Below, in pieces: positions 18,644 through 28,700 of a stretch of DNA of 64,000 bases (positions are counted from its first letter, which is position 1; the number at the start of each line of letters is the position of its first letter). Origin of the DNA: Phaeoceros laevis (taxonomy: Eukaryota > Anthocerotophyta > Anthocerotopsida > Notothyladales); assembly GCA_049999765.1 (NCBI GenBank), contig JBNGIQ010009354.1, forward strand, positions 110,885 through 174,884. The letters run 5' to 3'. The translations under genes and the position numbers were made by a program. A model generated the notes under the pieces. It searched no databases, was not told where the DNA came from, and worked only from the letters and a program-made list of their open reading frames with translations.

Positions 18644-21274
18644 ATGTTATTGTTGCCGCCATTGCTTCACCCGCTGGTGAATTCGGCTGTTTCTGTATTG
18701 AGTCCTGAGGCGACCAACTTGGTTCGTTCAAGACGCGACCAGGCTTCAGCTGGGCTGAAGTCGGATCCATTGTTCGTGGACCAAGTAGCTGTCGGGCATG
18801 CTTCTCAAACGATGGCAACGCCGGTGGACGCTCATGCGTGGGCGTCCCTCATTTCGGCACATGCTCGACAAGGGCGGGCAGCGGAGGCTGTGCGGCTGTA
18901 CTGGGAGATGCGGAAGGCCGGTGTGCTTAAGCCAGATAGCCATGTCTTTGTGGCAGCCCTAAAGGCGTGTGCTGCTGCAGAGGATCTGGATTCCGGCAAG
19001 GAGCTTCATGCCGACATCGTGAGGAGTGATGCCCACCCTAATCTGTTTGTCGGCAACTGCCTGGTGAGCATGTATTCCAAATGCAGGAGCTTGGAGGATG
19101 CGCGCAGAGTGTTTGAAGCCTTGCCAGAGAAGGATGTGGTGACATGGAATTCCCTGATCTCTGGCTACGCACGGCAGGGACTGGGGCAGGAGGCCTTATT
19201 GGTGTACGAAATGATGCAGCAGGAGGGAACTGTCAGGGCGAATCGCATCACGTTTTCGTGCCTCCTGCAAGCGTGTGCCAGCGTCGGAGCTCTGCACCAG
19301 GGCAGACAGATTCATGCACAGGTCCGGGGGAGGAGGCTGGAGTCGGATATGCTTGTAGCCAACAGTCTGGTGAACATGTATGCGAAGTGCGGGAGGCTGG
19401 AGGATGCTCGGGAAGTGTTGGACAGGTTGCCAGGCAGGGATGTGGTGACGTGGAATTCCATGATATCCGGGTACGCCCAGCATGGGTTGGGTCAGGAAGC
19501 TCTGGCCCTGTATACAGACATGCGGGTAGAGGGCAGGTCTGTGCCGGACCGGGTTACCTTTGCTTGCCTCCTGCAAGCATGTGGTAGTGTCAGAGCTCTC
19601 CACCAGGGTATGGAGCTGCATGCTGAGATTCGAAAAAGGGGCCTGGGGTCTGATGTGGTGGTTGGGAACTGCCTGGTGGACATGTATGCCAAATGTGGGA
19701 GATTGGAGCTTGCTCGGGAAGTTTTTGACAAGTTGTTGACGAAAGATGTGGTGACATGGAGTGCCATGATAACGGGGTATGTACAACAGGGTCTCGGTGA
19801 AGAAGCCCTAGCTTTGTATGCGATCATGCAGCAGGAGGGCATCAGTCTGGCCAATCGTGTCACGTTCGTGTGCCTCCTTCAGGCCTGCACCAGCGTTGGA
19901 GCACTGGATCAGGGGAGGCAGGTCCATGCGCAGGTTCGGGAGAGAGGGTTAGGAGCTGACTTGGTCGTTGGCACTTGTCTCGTGGACATGTACGCCAAGT
20001 GTGGGTGTTTGGAGGAGGCTCGTGCAGTTTTTGACAGGCTTCCAGCAAGAGATGGATTGACGTGGACAGCCATGCTAGCAGGGTATGCTCTGCATGAGCT
20101 TGGACAAGAGGTGCTTGCCCTTTATGCAGATATGCAAGGTGAGGGCATCAGCCCAGTTGAGCAGACGTTTGTCTGCCTCCTGAAAGCATGTGCCAGTGTT
20201 GGAGCCGTGTGTAGGGGCAGAGAGCTCCATGCACAGATTCAGGAAAGAGGGCTTGAAGCCAACCTGTGCATTGGTAACTGCCTGGTTAGCATGTATGGGA
20301 AGTTTGCGCAGTTGGAAGATGCTCGTAGTGTTTTTGATGCACTGCTCACCAGAGATGTGGTGACATGGAATGCTCTGCTCAGTGGGTACGCCGAACACGG
20401 CCATGGGCGAATGGCAGTGCAGTGTTTTAATGAAATGCAGCAGCAGCGAGTTGAGCCCAATGATTCCACCTTCATTTGCCTACTTGTGGCGTGCAGCCAT
20501 GCAGGGTTGGTGGATGAGGGCTGGCAGTATTTCAAGCTGATGGTGGAGGGACATGGGATTGCGCCCTCTGCAACCCATTACAACTGTATGGTTGATCTTC
20601 TGGGACGGTCAGGCCGGCTGGACGAGGCTGAAACAATGATGATGCAAGCTGTACCGTTGCAGGATTCCAGCGCAGGCTGGACATCTTTGCTGAGTGCTTG
20701 CAAAAGCCACTGTGACATAGATCGTGGAACTCGGTGCTTCAACCGCCTCATAGAATTGGAGCCTGGAAACGCCACTGCCTATGCCATCTTGAGCAACATC
20801 TATGCTAATGCCAGCAGGTTGGGGGATGCATACAAGGTCGAGAGCTTGAGAAAATCTGCAGGTGCTCAGAAGAAGCCTGCGAAGGCATACATCGAAGTGA
20901 AGCAGAAGGTGCACCAGTTCACTGTAGGACAGGAAGCGGCTGATGTCTCATGCAAGGTGAGAAGAATGAATGACAACTTAAAAAAAGACGGAGGTCATGT
21001 GCCGCAAACAGAGTTGGTGCTCAAGGCCATGTCCGAGCAGGAGAAGGAAGATGCTCTGTGTGGACATGCCGAGAAACTGGCCTTGGCCTACGGTCTAGTA
21101 AACACTCCTGATGGCACAACCTTGCTAGTGACCAAGAATCTTCGTATGTGCGATGACTGCCACAGTAGCACCAAAATAATGTCCCATTTGGAACGACGAG
21201 AGATAATAGTCAGAGATTCACACCGTGTACACCGTTTTCTGAATGGATACTGTTCATGTGGAGAGCGGCATTGA
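18644..21274 (+). CDS. PPR-DYW RNA-editing factor, variant KP/ERH type
   Basis: An intronless 876-residue protein starts at ATG 18644; the N-terminus (MLLLPPLLHPLVNSAVSV) could be an organelle-targeting peptide. About six PLS-type PPR triplets follow at ~100-residue spacing, with repeated DVVTWNSLISGY-, GNCLVDMYAKCG- and LLQACxSVGAL-type motifs. Then come E1/E2 and a DYW deaminase domain. HAE is at 808-810 and CDDC at 836-839, so the zinc/catalytic residues are intact. The PG box is replaced by KKPAKAYIEV (743-752), and the end is CSCGERH rather than GDYW. PPR-DYW proteins bind one organelle transcript site each and edit it; the KP variant has been linked to U-to-C editing. Specificity is not deduced here. 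This is the only apparently intact PPR gene in the window. Confidence 0.93.
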   Translation: MLLLPPLLHPLVNSAVSVLSPEATNLVRSRRDQASAGLKSDPLFVDQVAVGHASQTMATPVDAHAWASLISAHARQGRAAEAVRLYWEMRKAGVLKPDSHVFVAALKACAAAEDLDSGKELHADIVRSDAHPNLFVGNCLVSMYSKCRSLEDARRVFEALPEKDVVTWNSLISGYARQGLGQEALLVYEMMQQEGTVRANRITFSCLLQACASVGALHQGRQIHAQVRGRRLESDMLVANSLVNMYAKCGRLEDAREVLDRLPGRDVVTWNSMISGYAQHGLGQEALALYTDMRVEGRSVPDRVTFACLLQACGSVRALHQGMELHAEIRKRGLGSDVVVGNCLVDMYAKCGRLELAREVFDKLLTKDVVTWSAMITGYVQQGLGEEALALYAIMQQEGISLANRVTFVCLLQACTSVGALDQGRQVHAQVRERGLGADLVVGTCLVDMYAKCGCLEEARAVFDRLPARDGLTWTAMLAGYALHELGQEVLALYADMQGEGISPVEQTFVCLLKACASVGAVCRGRELHAQIQERGLEANLCIGNCLVSMYGKFAQLEDARSVFDALLTRDVVTWNALLSGYAEHGHGRMAVQCFNEMQQQRVEPNDSTFICLLVACSHAGLVDEGWQYFKLMVEGHGIAPSATHYNCMVDLLGRSGRLDEAETMMMQAVPLQDSSAGWTSLLSACKSHCDIDRGTRCFNRLIELEPGNATAYAILSNIYANASRLGDAYKVESLRKSAGAQKKPAKAYIEVKQKVHQFTVGQEAADVSCKVRRMNDNLKKDGGHVPQTELVLKAMSEQEKEDALCGHAEKLALAYGLVNTPDGTTLLVTKNLRMCDDCHSSTKIMSHLERREIIVRDSHRVHRFLNGYCSCGERH

Positions 21275-22116
21275 TACACATGTCGTCACGTCTGTTGAAA
21301 GAGTAGCCATTTCCTTTCCAGCCAAATAGTCTAGGAATGTTTTAGGGAATGCTGTTTGCAAATCCTAGTTTGGACCTTGATGTGTGGCCAGCAGCACAAC
21401 GGCGAGAAACAAAGGAATAACCGGTGCGCGAGTAGATAGCGGTAACGCGACATAGTACGTACACGGTTGGCCGTTCGATTCTTATATTCAACGGTCCCTT
21501 CACTGACCGGCCGCTTAGGAAACTGGGAGGTAATGCCGTGTGGACCCTAGCAACACGCGTTCTCCGGTGTCTGAAGTGCAAGGCTGTATCCAGATGGCTT
21601 CCACCAGGTTTCCTGCCGTTGAAGCTGCCTGTAACGTTCGACTTTTCCACCTCCGGGGGACGACCGGAGCAGCGGGAGGACTAGTTATACCCGGATGCTT
21701 GACAGTATTGTCAGCTCATCAGATTGCTACATTTGCCTCCTGGGATCACCGCTTGCCTCAGATCTCAGCCTTGCATCTTCCTCTGTCCCTACCTTCCCTG
21801 ACGCTCATCTGGTAGCGTGAAGTTTTGGTGTCGTAGTCCTCACTATTCCCTCGTGTCCTCACTGTTCCCTCGTGTCCTCACTATTTAGCTGCGGCTGTGG
21901 AGGGGCAAAGGAGAATTACAGCCGTCCAACATCTTGCTGCGAGACATTTCTCCAGGCCTGAGACGGCTGCTGGGCTTGCAATTGCAGTGAGGTTTGGAGC
22001 CTCGGTGCCTTAGGCAGGCTAGTCTCGGCTGGGAGGGCGGCAGTACTGCTACAAGGCGGAGAGAAACAGGGATTTGTATCTGGGGCTTGTCGCAAGTTTA
22101 GGTTGCAGATTCTAGC
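21275..22116. other. Intergenic / 5' UTR of the calmodulin-like gene
   Basis: No gene is supported. Three copies of a ~19-bp unit (GTCCTCACTATTCCCTCGT) lie at about 21835-21888, probably in the leader or promoter of the following gene. Confidence 0.45.
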
Positions 22117-22914
22117 ATGGCTTCTGCTGCTGTGGAGTCTCCACAGTCCCTCATCTTTCTAGGGAAGAATCTGTGCGCACAGTTGCTTCAGCACCTATGG
22201 ACAGCGCGGCTTTTGGTTCCTTTCGGTGCACTCGGAGTTGGAAGTGATTTGAAGTCGGATGTTCAGAGTTACCAACAAGTGGACGGGGCCCCGAAGCAGA
22301 AGTCGTTGGAAAGATTCTACAGTGCTCGGGACTGGCTCGAAAAAGAAGGGACGGAGACAGCACACCAAGCAGCCACGACGCGGAATGTCCCTGCAGAGGA
22401 CTCCTGCCTAAAAGCCAAGGAGTTGTCCAGACGGAAGTCGACAAGTGAGCAAGAGCTTCGACGAGTGTTCGACACTGTTGATGAGGACAAGAACGGCAAA
22501 ATCTGCCTGTCAGAGCTTACCCGTTTCATGAAGAAATTCCATTCTTCAGATTGCACGGAGCAGCAGATCGACTCACTGTTGCGGTCTGCTGATGAGGACA
22601 AGAACGGGTTTGTGGAATTTGGCGAGTTCATCAAGCTCTACCATTCCTTGTACGATGCTTGCGACAACATGGATGAGCTTTCTCAAGGGCAAGCTAGGGA
22701 GGAGGAGGCGGGATTGCGTGAAGCCTTCGGCGTGTTCGACAAGAACAAGGACGGGTTCATCTGCCCCGCGGAGTTGCAACTCATTGTGCAGAGCCTCAGT
22801 AAGGGAAGGAAACGCGATTGTAGCCAGATGATTAAGGCTGTAGACAAGGACGGCGACGGGAAGGTGAACTTTGAGGAATTCAAGCAAATGATGCTATCCG
22901 ACCTGACGCAATAG
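22117..22914 (+). CDS. Calmodulin-like protein with four EF-hands
   Basis: An intronless 265-residue ORF. The first ~110 residues are an extension without recognised domain and with a hydrophobic stretch near 17-40. Four EF-hand loops follow: 122-133 (DEDKNGKICLSE), 159-170 (DEDKNGFVEFGE), 208-219 (DKNKDGFICPAE) and 243-254 (DKDGDGKVNFEE). All have acidic residues at positions 1, 3 and 12 except EF3, which has Asn at 3, and Gly at 6, so all four should bind calcium. Plant CML proteins act as calcium sensors in stress and developmental signalling. The long N-terminal extension may direct it to a membrane or organelle; the target is unknown. Confidence 0.9.
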   Translation: MASAAVESPQSLIFLGKNLCAQLLQHLWTARLLVPFGALGVGSDLKSDVQSYQQVDGAPKQKSLERFYSARDWLEKEGTETAHQAATTRNVPAEDSCLKAKELSRRKSTSEQELRRVFDTVDEDKNGKICLSELTRFMKKFHSSDCTEQQIDSLLRSADEDKNGFVEFGEFIKLYHSLYDACDNMDELSQGQAREEEAGLREAFGVFDKNKDGFICPAELQLIVQSLSKGRKRDCSQMIKAVDKDGDGKVNFEEFKQMMLSDLTQ

Positions 22915-24050
22915 TAGGTAGAGCTGATAGCATTTGTCCTCAAAATCGCAGAGACACTTGAGGTGCAAGCAAGCATACAAGTGCAGCATCCCAATTGTTG
23001 GCAACATCCCTAGTTTCTGGAGCCCGGGGCCTACCCATTTGGGCCTGAGAGGCACTACTCTCCCATCAAGTGATGCATGTGGCGCCAGCTAACCGGTAGT
23101 CTAGATTTGGGTTTCCGAGGACGTTCTTGAAGGGTAGCTTGTAAAGAGCTGACATGATCCCTACGAGGTGAGCGGGTCATTCAACACCCAAACCGAAACA
23201 GAAATCTAGGACGTGGGACCAACATTGAATTGACGAGCCTCAGACATTACTGCTGTATTGTTTACACCAGGCTTGAGCTAAAGCTTATTGCTGAACTTTT
23301 GAAATGTAATGCTTAGGGCTTCGATTCCTTAGAAAGAGGCTCTCATGTAACAGCTTTTTTCAGCCATTTGATACATGATTTACGTATATGTTAATACCGG
23401 CCGCTACGCGGCCATTAACATATACATATCGACAGTCGACATATCTATCGCACTGTCGCAGTGTAAAACAGAATCATATTTTGCATAGATTTCATTTTTG
23501 TTGGAGTGTGGGCAACTTTTCCGGAATTGCGATAGGGAAGGCAACCTCTGGCCGGGTCAGAATATACCTGCTTCTGCCACGTTTCCTGCTCCAGCGGCGA
23601 GAGCCTACAGGTCAGTCACCAGGTTGGGCCACGTGGCTCGCGTCCACCACTCGTCCTCACGGCTACGAAACGTTCGCTGTTAGTTGCAGACGGAGTCACG
23701 AGGTCATATGACTTCACTTCAAACCGGTAGAACGTCTTGGAGCTTTGGCTACCGCGTGGAAGAGTCTGGAACGCTGATTCAGGACAAAATCGTGAAATCT
23801 CTGTGAGGAGCTTCTTTGTGGACGAGTCTCGCCCCTGGACGCTTGTTCTGACTCGGATTGGTTCAAGAAGAGTAGGAGGTTAAGCTGTTGCACTAGGGAG
23901 TTTGGCGCATTGTGAGTCAGCTGTGTTCCTGCCCGGAGTGAACGCATTGAAGCCTCATCCCAGTGAAATCTAGAGGACACTGCTGTGAGATAGAATTGAA
24001 TTGAGACACGTTAGCACAGGTTGAGGGAGACGCTGGTAGAGGTTTCAAGT
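22915..24050. other. Intergenic region with imperfect palindrome
   Basis: An imperfect inverted repeat (TATATGTTAATACCGGCCGC / GCGGCCATTAACATATA) spans about 23384-23433 and is followed by the small palindrome TCGACAGTCGA. The last several hundred bases should be the promoter and leader of the SDR gene. No ORF here shows a recognisable domain. Confidence 0.5.
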
Positions 24051-27000
24051 ATGGCCCTGCTACAGGGGTCGGCTGTCTGCCACCAAGCGTCGCAAGTAGT
24101 CTTAGCAAGCCTAGACGTTCGAAGGGCAAGGCGAGAACAGCTGCTGCCATCCGTCTCTACCCTCTTCCGTCCTACAGCGTTCGGGAGATGCGCTGGAAAA
24201 TGCGTGGAGGATGTGGCGGGCTCCAGTCGAAATTCCGGGAGGTGTTTTTCGTCGGGCGGAACCCGAAGAGACTGGCAGAAACTGACTGCCAGAACGAAGA
24301 GGAGGCGCGCAAGTAAGGGGATATGTCAATTGTATTCTGGATTTCTGTCCTCTCTGTCATTTGCCACTGAAGTTCTCTCTGCCCTTCCCCTTCAATTTAC
24401 GGAGTGTTGCTGTTCTCACTTCGTTTCAGGGCACGTGAAGGGTGTAACACCTACGAAACAGGATATGTTGGATGAGTTGGGGCAAGAAGTAACGTCGGAT
24501 GAGATTCTAGCGGGGGAGGACGAGGACTTCGAAGACGATGAAGGCGTGGATGACACCGATGACTACTTGTATGACTCCGAGTTGGATTCCGCGAGGGAAC
24601 CTGCCGTTGAGGACAAGTTTGCCGACCAGCCGACTTCTACTGCCTCAAAAGCAGCAAATGGTTTCCACACCGAAGGCCCGTCAAAAGAAAAAAACGACGT
24701 TTCAGCTGCGTCTTCACGGGAACACGGAGCAAGCATTCACAACAAGGATAGTAATAAACATGATTCTGATGATACTAAAGGGACGGCGATAGTTGCTGTT
24801 GGGAGCAGTCAGGATCCTGTGGGAAGCACTGCCCTAGTCGTCAGGGAAACTGGAGCAGAAGCTGGTAGAGATATAGATGATAGTCGCAAGCAGGTTGATG
24901 CAGCTGTTGAAGATGGTCGTAGAAATGTTCAAGATCAGGCAGGAAGGGTCGTCTCAGATTTTGGGGATCAAGCTGCTGAAGTAGCAACTGCTGCTGGCAA
25001 GGTTGCAGACATTGGTCAGGATACTGTCAACGAGTCAAGGAAGGAGCTCAGTAAAGCTGGCGAGGCTGTTAGTAGAGATATTTCTGAAGTTACATCTGAA
25101 GTGGGAAGTGCTGCTGGCAAGGTTGCAGACATTGGTCAGGATACTGTCAACGAGTCAGGGAAGGAGCTCAGAAAAGCTGGCGAGGCTGTTAGTAGAGATA
25201 TTTCTGAAGTTACATCTGAAATGGGAAATGCTGCTGGCGAAGCTGCAGGCATTGGCCAGAATGCCTTTCAAGAGTCTGTACAGCAGCTGAACGAAGCTGG
25301 TGATGTTGTTGGAAAGAACATCTCAGAGGTCGCCGACAAAGGGCAAAGTTTCGTTCAAGAACAGCAGGACTTCATTGGTACTCAGGTGACTACTTAACGA
25401 CTTGGTTTGCTGGTTTTTGTTAGAAACCTGCAAAACCTGCCCAGAGAGGAGCTTGCTTGCTAATATCTGCCATCGTATGTCAGGCACAAAAGGGCACATC
25501 ACAGCTGCAGGAGCAAGGCGACAGATTAGTCCAAACAACACAGGCTCTGCTGGAAAGGTTAAGTGCGCGGGCACAAACTGCTGCTCAAAGAGTGCAGGAC
25601 TCATCTATGTCAGCCCTGACAGAAACTTCCAAGGCAGCGGATGTTCTGGGAAGTGAGCTGAGGGGCATTGGGGAAGTTCTTGTTGATGCAGCTGGGGAGG
25701 CTGTCGGACTGTCAAATTCCTCTTCCAGAACCAGTGGCAAGAGCGATGAAACCAGTTCACCTACTAGCTCCGAGACTTCTGAACATGATTCTAGACCTGC
25801 GAATGGCAAGCTACATACTGCAGACACGTCAAGAAGTAAAGAGGATGTTGAGAAAGGGAAGCAGGAAGAAGGAAATTCTGGGGATGCAAGCAAGGGACTG
25901 AAAGTCCTGGTGGCTAGTGATACAGGACGGCTTGGCAGGTTTGTCTCTTATCATTGGATGGCGATGATGTCTCAAATACTGCCGTTGCACTGTAGCCCTC
26001 TTACTGAACCACTCTGCCTGCATCAGGTTGATTGTTGAAGAGCTGATAACTCAAGGCACATCAGTGAGCACTTTAGCACCTGTGGCTTCTCGTAATCTTA
26101 GAAAGTTGGGGAATGTGCAGGTAAATTGTGGAGACTCTGTTCGTATTGTACAAGACTGTGTGGCTTGGGAACCCATTCAGACTATTAACTATGAGAAAGG
26201 TGTCTGAGCACAGTGATGTCTTCTTTGCAGGTTATAGAGGAGAATGTGTACAGCTATGACGCTGCTAAGAAGGCCCTTGCTACTAGGTAAGGCGTTGTTA
26301 GCGTCTATGCCTTTTGCTGAATCTCTAAGATTCCATTATGAGCAATTTGGATCAGTACAGAGTTCTTGCTTACCATTTTTTGGGGTTGTTTGCATTGGAT
26401 ACCCCAGTGATGCCATCATCTGTACGATCGGGAATGAACTGTTCCCATTTGACCCTCTGAAGACATACCAGGTGCAATTTGTTTATGAAAAATTCCCAAG
26501 GATTACTAAAATTTGCCTTTCCCTTGGTGGTTCATGCTTAAGGTTTGAATTGTCGAACAGGTGACGTATGAAGGGGTGCTGAACCTTGTGGCAGCTGCTA
26601 AGAATCAGGGAAACATCAAGAAGGTGTGCTGTTTAATGGACGTGGACCTCTATTCTAACCTTCAGTCGTAGTGAAGTATCTCTGAGTATATTTTTGTAGG
26701 AGAGTGCAAACTTACTGCATGCAGATTTGTGCAACATGATGATGCCTTGGTACTTCGACTCAAATTGGTAACTGAGCGGTGGTTCCATCTCTTTGCTGCA
26801 GTTTATCCTCGTAACATCGTTGGGGGTCACACAGTTGCAACTACTTCCTTTCCTTTTCTGGTATGAATTCTAGTGGCCGGTTACGGACATTTTAGTACAG
26901 TCTGTTTGAGAGTATTCCTAAGGAGGAGCAGAAGCTTTTGAGAGCGTCAGCCAATCGTGTTGGAGAGCCGTGAGATGGGTGACCATCCTGTTATGGCAAC

Positions 27001-27597
27001 CTCAGGCCCGTCACTCAAGGCTGATCTTGTTATGTCCATGGTTTGAATTGCAGGAGGAAGCAGACTGAGCTCTTTCTGCAGCGGTCAGGTCTGGATTACA
27101 CAATAATAAGACCAGGAATTCTCACTGGTTCTGGGAGTAAGGTGCGGTTTCTCTCTCTGCACATACTGATTCTTTGGACACAAGCATGCCATTGAATAGC
27201 GTAGACCTATGAAATAACCTATGCTTTACTCAACAGGCAGAGGCAATAGAACTTCATCCGGCAGACTCTCAGCTCCTCGGCTTTGTAGGTGACAGAAAGG
27301 TCAGCTAGTAACTCTCTGCAACCCGTATCCCACATACAGAATCCTGTCTGAAGGGATGGATGATGTACTCAGCAGTGTGTTATTGCAGGTAGCCGAGTTG
27401 TGTGCCGCTGCTGTGACTAGTGAAACATCTGACAAGATCATTGAGGTGACCTTTATGTTTAGCTGGTCCGTTCCGCTCTCTCTCTATCGGCAGTTGGTTG
27501 GGTCTCACTCTGTCGTCGATTTCTGAATCAGGTTGTGGCGGGCCGTGGGCGGTCTTCAAGTAGAGACGTGACGAAGCTGCTCCAGAATTTCCAGTAG
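24051..27597 (+). CDS. Plastid-targeted atypical SDR (NAD(P)-binding) protein with helical repeats
   Basis: Twelve exons join in frame to about 760 residues: 24051-24312, 24430-25385, 25484-25938, 26027-26120, 26231-26286, 26408-26471, 26561-26623, 26802-26860, 27054-27141, 27237-27299, 27389-27445, 27532-27597. The N-terminus is Arg/Ser-rich and lacks acidic residues at first, like a chloroplast transit peptide. An acidic segment follows, then three 40-residue repeats (24990-25350) that look like LEA-type amphipathic helices. A Rossmann domain then begins with KVLVASDTGRLGR and continues through FILVTSLG and LDYTIIRPG. It resembles the Tic62/HCF173-type atypical SDR group. The first glycine of the usual GxxGxxG is replaced by Ser and no YxxxK is seen, so binding or scaffolding is more likely than classical dehydrogenase activity. 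The exact orthologue is not recognised. Confidence 0.8.
24990..25350 (+). repeat. Three in-frame 120-bp repeats inside the SDR gene
   Basis: Units start at 24990, 25110 and 25230. The first two differ at only a few bases; the third is more diverged. Each encodes an A-A-G-x-V/A-A-x-IGQ...ISEV helix-like segment of 40 residues. Confidence 0.9.
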
Positions 27598-28198
27598 ACT
27601 GTAATTGAAAAGGGTCGCAAAAAGAGGCCGTGCTGGTCCCAAAAAGAGGCCGTCCTGGTCCCAAAAAGAGACCGTCCCAAAAAGAAGCCGTGCTCGGTCG
27701 CCGGTCGAAAAATCTGACGGGGTGTTCAATTCCCGTGTGGAGTTGGCTAAACACCATAATCATCCTACTACTACTACTACTTCAACTAACCATACCTAAG
27801 CACAAGATGGCGCAGGATTAGTTATCAACTTGCCGTAGCACGTGCTATGGTAATTGTTAATTGTTTTGAATCAGCGGCGCTTGTCGAATAGATTGTGCCC
27901 TTACCACAGTCACCAGACTCACCACGCTCTATGGTTTCCGGTTGCTGAAGGCATACGCTAGGCAACTTCTGGTAGGCAATGTGGAGCCTGCGGTTTCATC
28001 CAGAACTGCCCTTATCGCGGAAACGATGAGCGCCGGCGGGAAGGCTCAAGCAGATAACGAGCCCGATCGTAGCCAACTACGCCCGCATCGATGCAATGAT
28101 CGATTGGAAGACTTCATATTTGTACGCTACCTTTGCCGTCATCAGGGTGGAAAGTGAGCTGCTGGCTGACGTTTTGCATTGAGTCTGAAGAGTCTGGA
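27598..28198. repeat. Intergenic, short tandem repeats and SINE-like fragment
   Basis: Directly after the SDR stop (27614-27690) four imperfect copies of a ~21-bp unit (CCCAAAAAGAGGCCGTCCTG) occur. 27726-27782 is the second SINE-like fragment, with a TAC-repeat tail. The rest shows no supported gene; a 71-codon ORF at 27942-28157 has no recognised domain. Confidence 0.55.
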
Positions 28199-28457
28199 AT
28201 GTCCTGGCAGGCATTGTTCGAGGGTGAACCTACGAAGAACCTGCCTCGGCCATGGAAGCTCATGTGGGAGTGCTTCGTATCCAAAGTCGGGTGAGTCGAT
28301 TTTCCGCTTGGAGCTCGGCAGAAAGTCGAAATGGCAGTCCTCATGACCATTACTTGATCTTTGGTGCAGGGAAGAGCCTACTGAGCCGTTCTCCTTTTTA
28401 AAGCTCGACCCTCCAAAAAGAACTGGCGACCCTCAGGCCGAGGAGTCGAAGAAATAA
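28199..28457 (+). CDS. Candidate two-exon small protein (~59 aa), unknown
   Basis: ATG 28199 opens MSWQALFEGEPTKNLPRPWK and runs to a good donor (GTGAGT at 28291). It resumes at 28370 after a CAG acceptor and ends with TAA at 28455-28457 (LKLDPPKRTG... ESKK). The splice preserves frame and both signals are canonical. Composition (Trp/Pro-rich start, Lys-rich end) is like small mitochondrial or plastid complex subunits, but I do not recognise the family. It could instead be the 3' part of a longer gene with exons upstream. No domain or membrane segment is visible. Confidence 0.4.
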
Positions 28458-28700
28458 TGCTTGTTGTGTCGATCTGAAGGACTGCAAGGCAAATTTTGTA
28501 GGTTGAGCCGCCTAGGGTTTTCTGCAATCTTAATTCATTGAACACGTTCTCAATTGGTTCCTGTGATGGTGGCGGTTTCAAAAAACGAATTCTAGTTTTT
28601 GCCGTGACTGCTGCTTTGAATCTAGACAATCTACCCAAGTGTGTAAACTTGGAAGGAGCAGCAGCCTGGCTGCAGAGTGTCTTCGAGGATTGTTGCCTCC

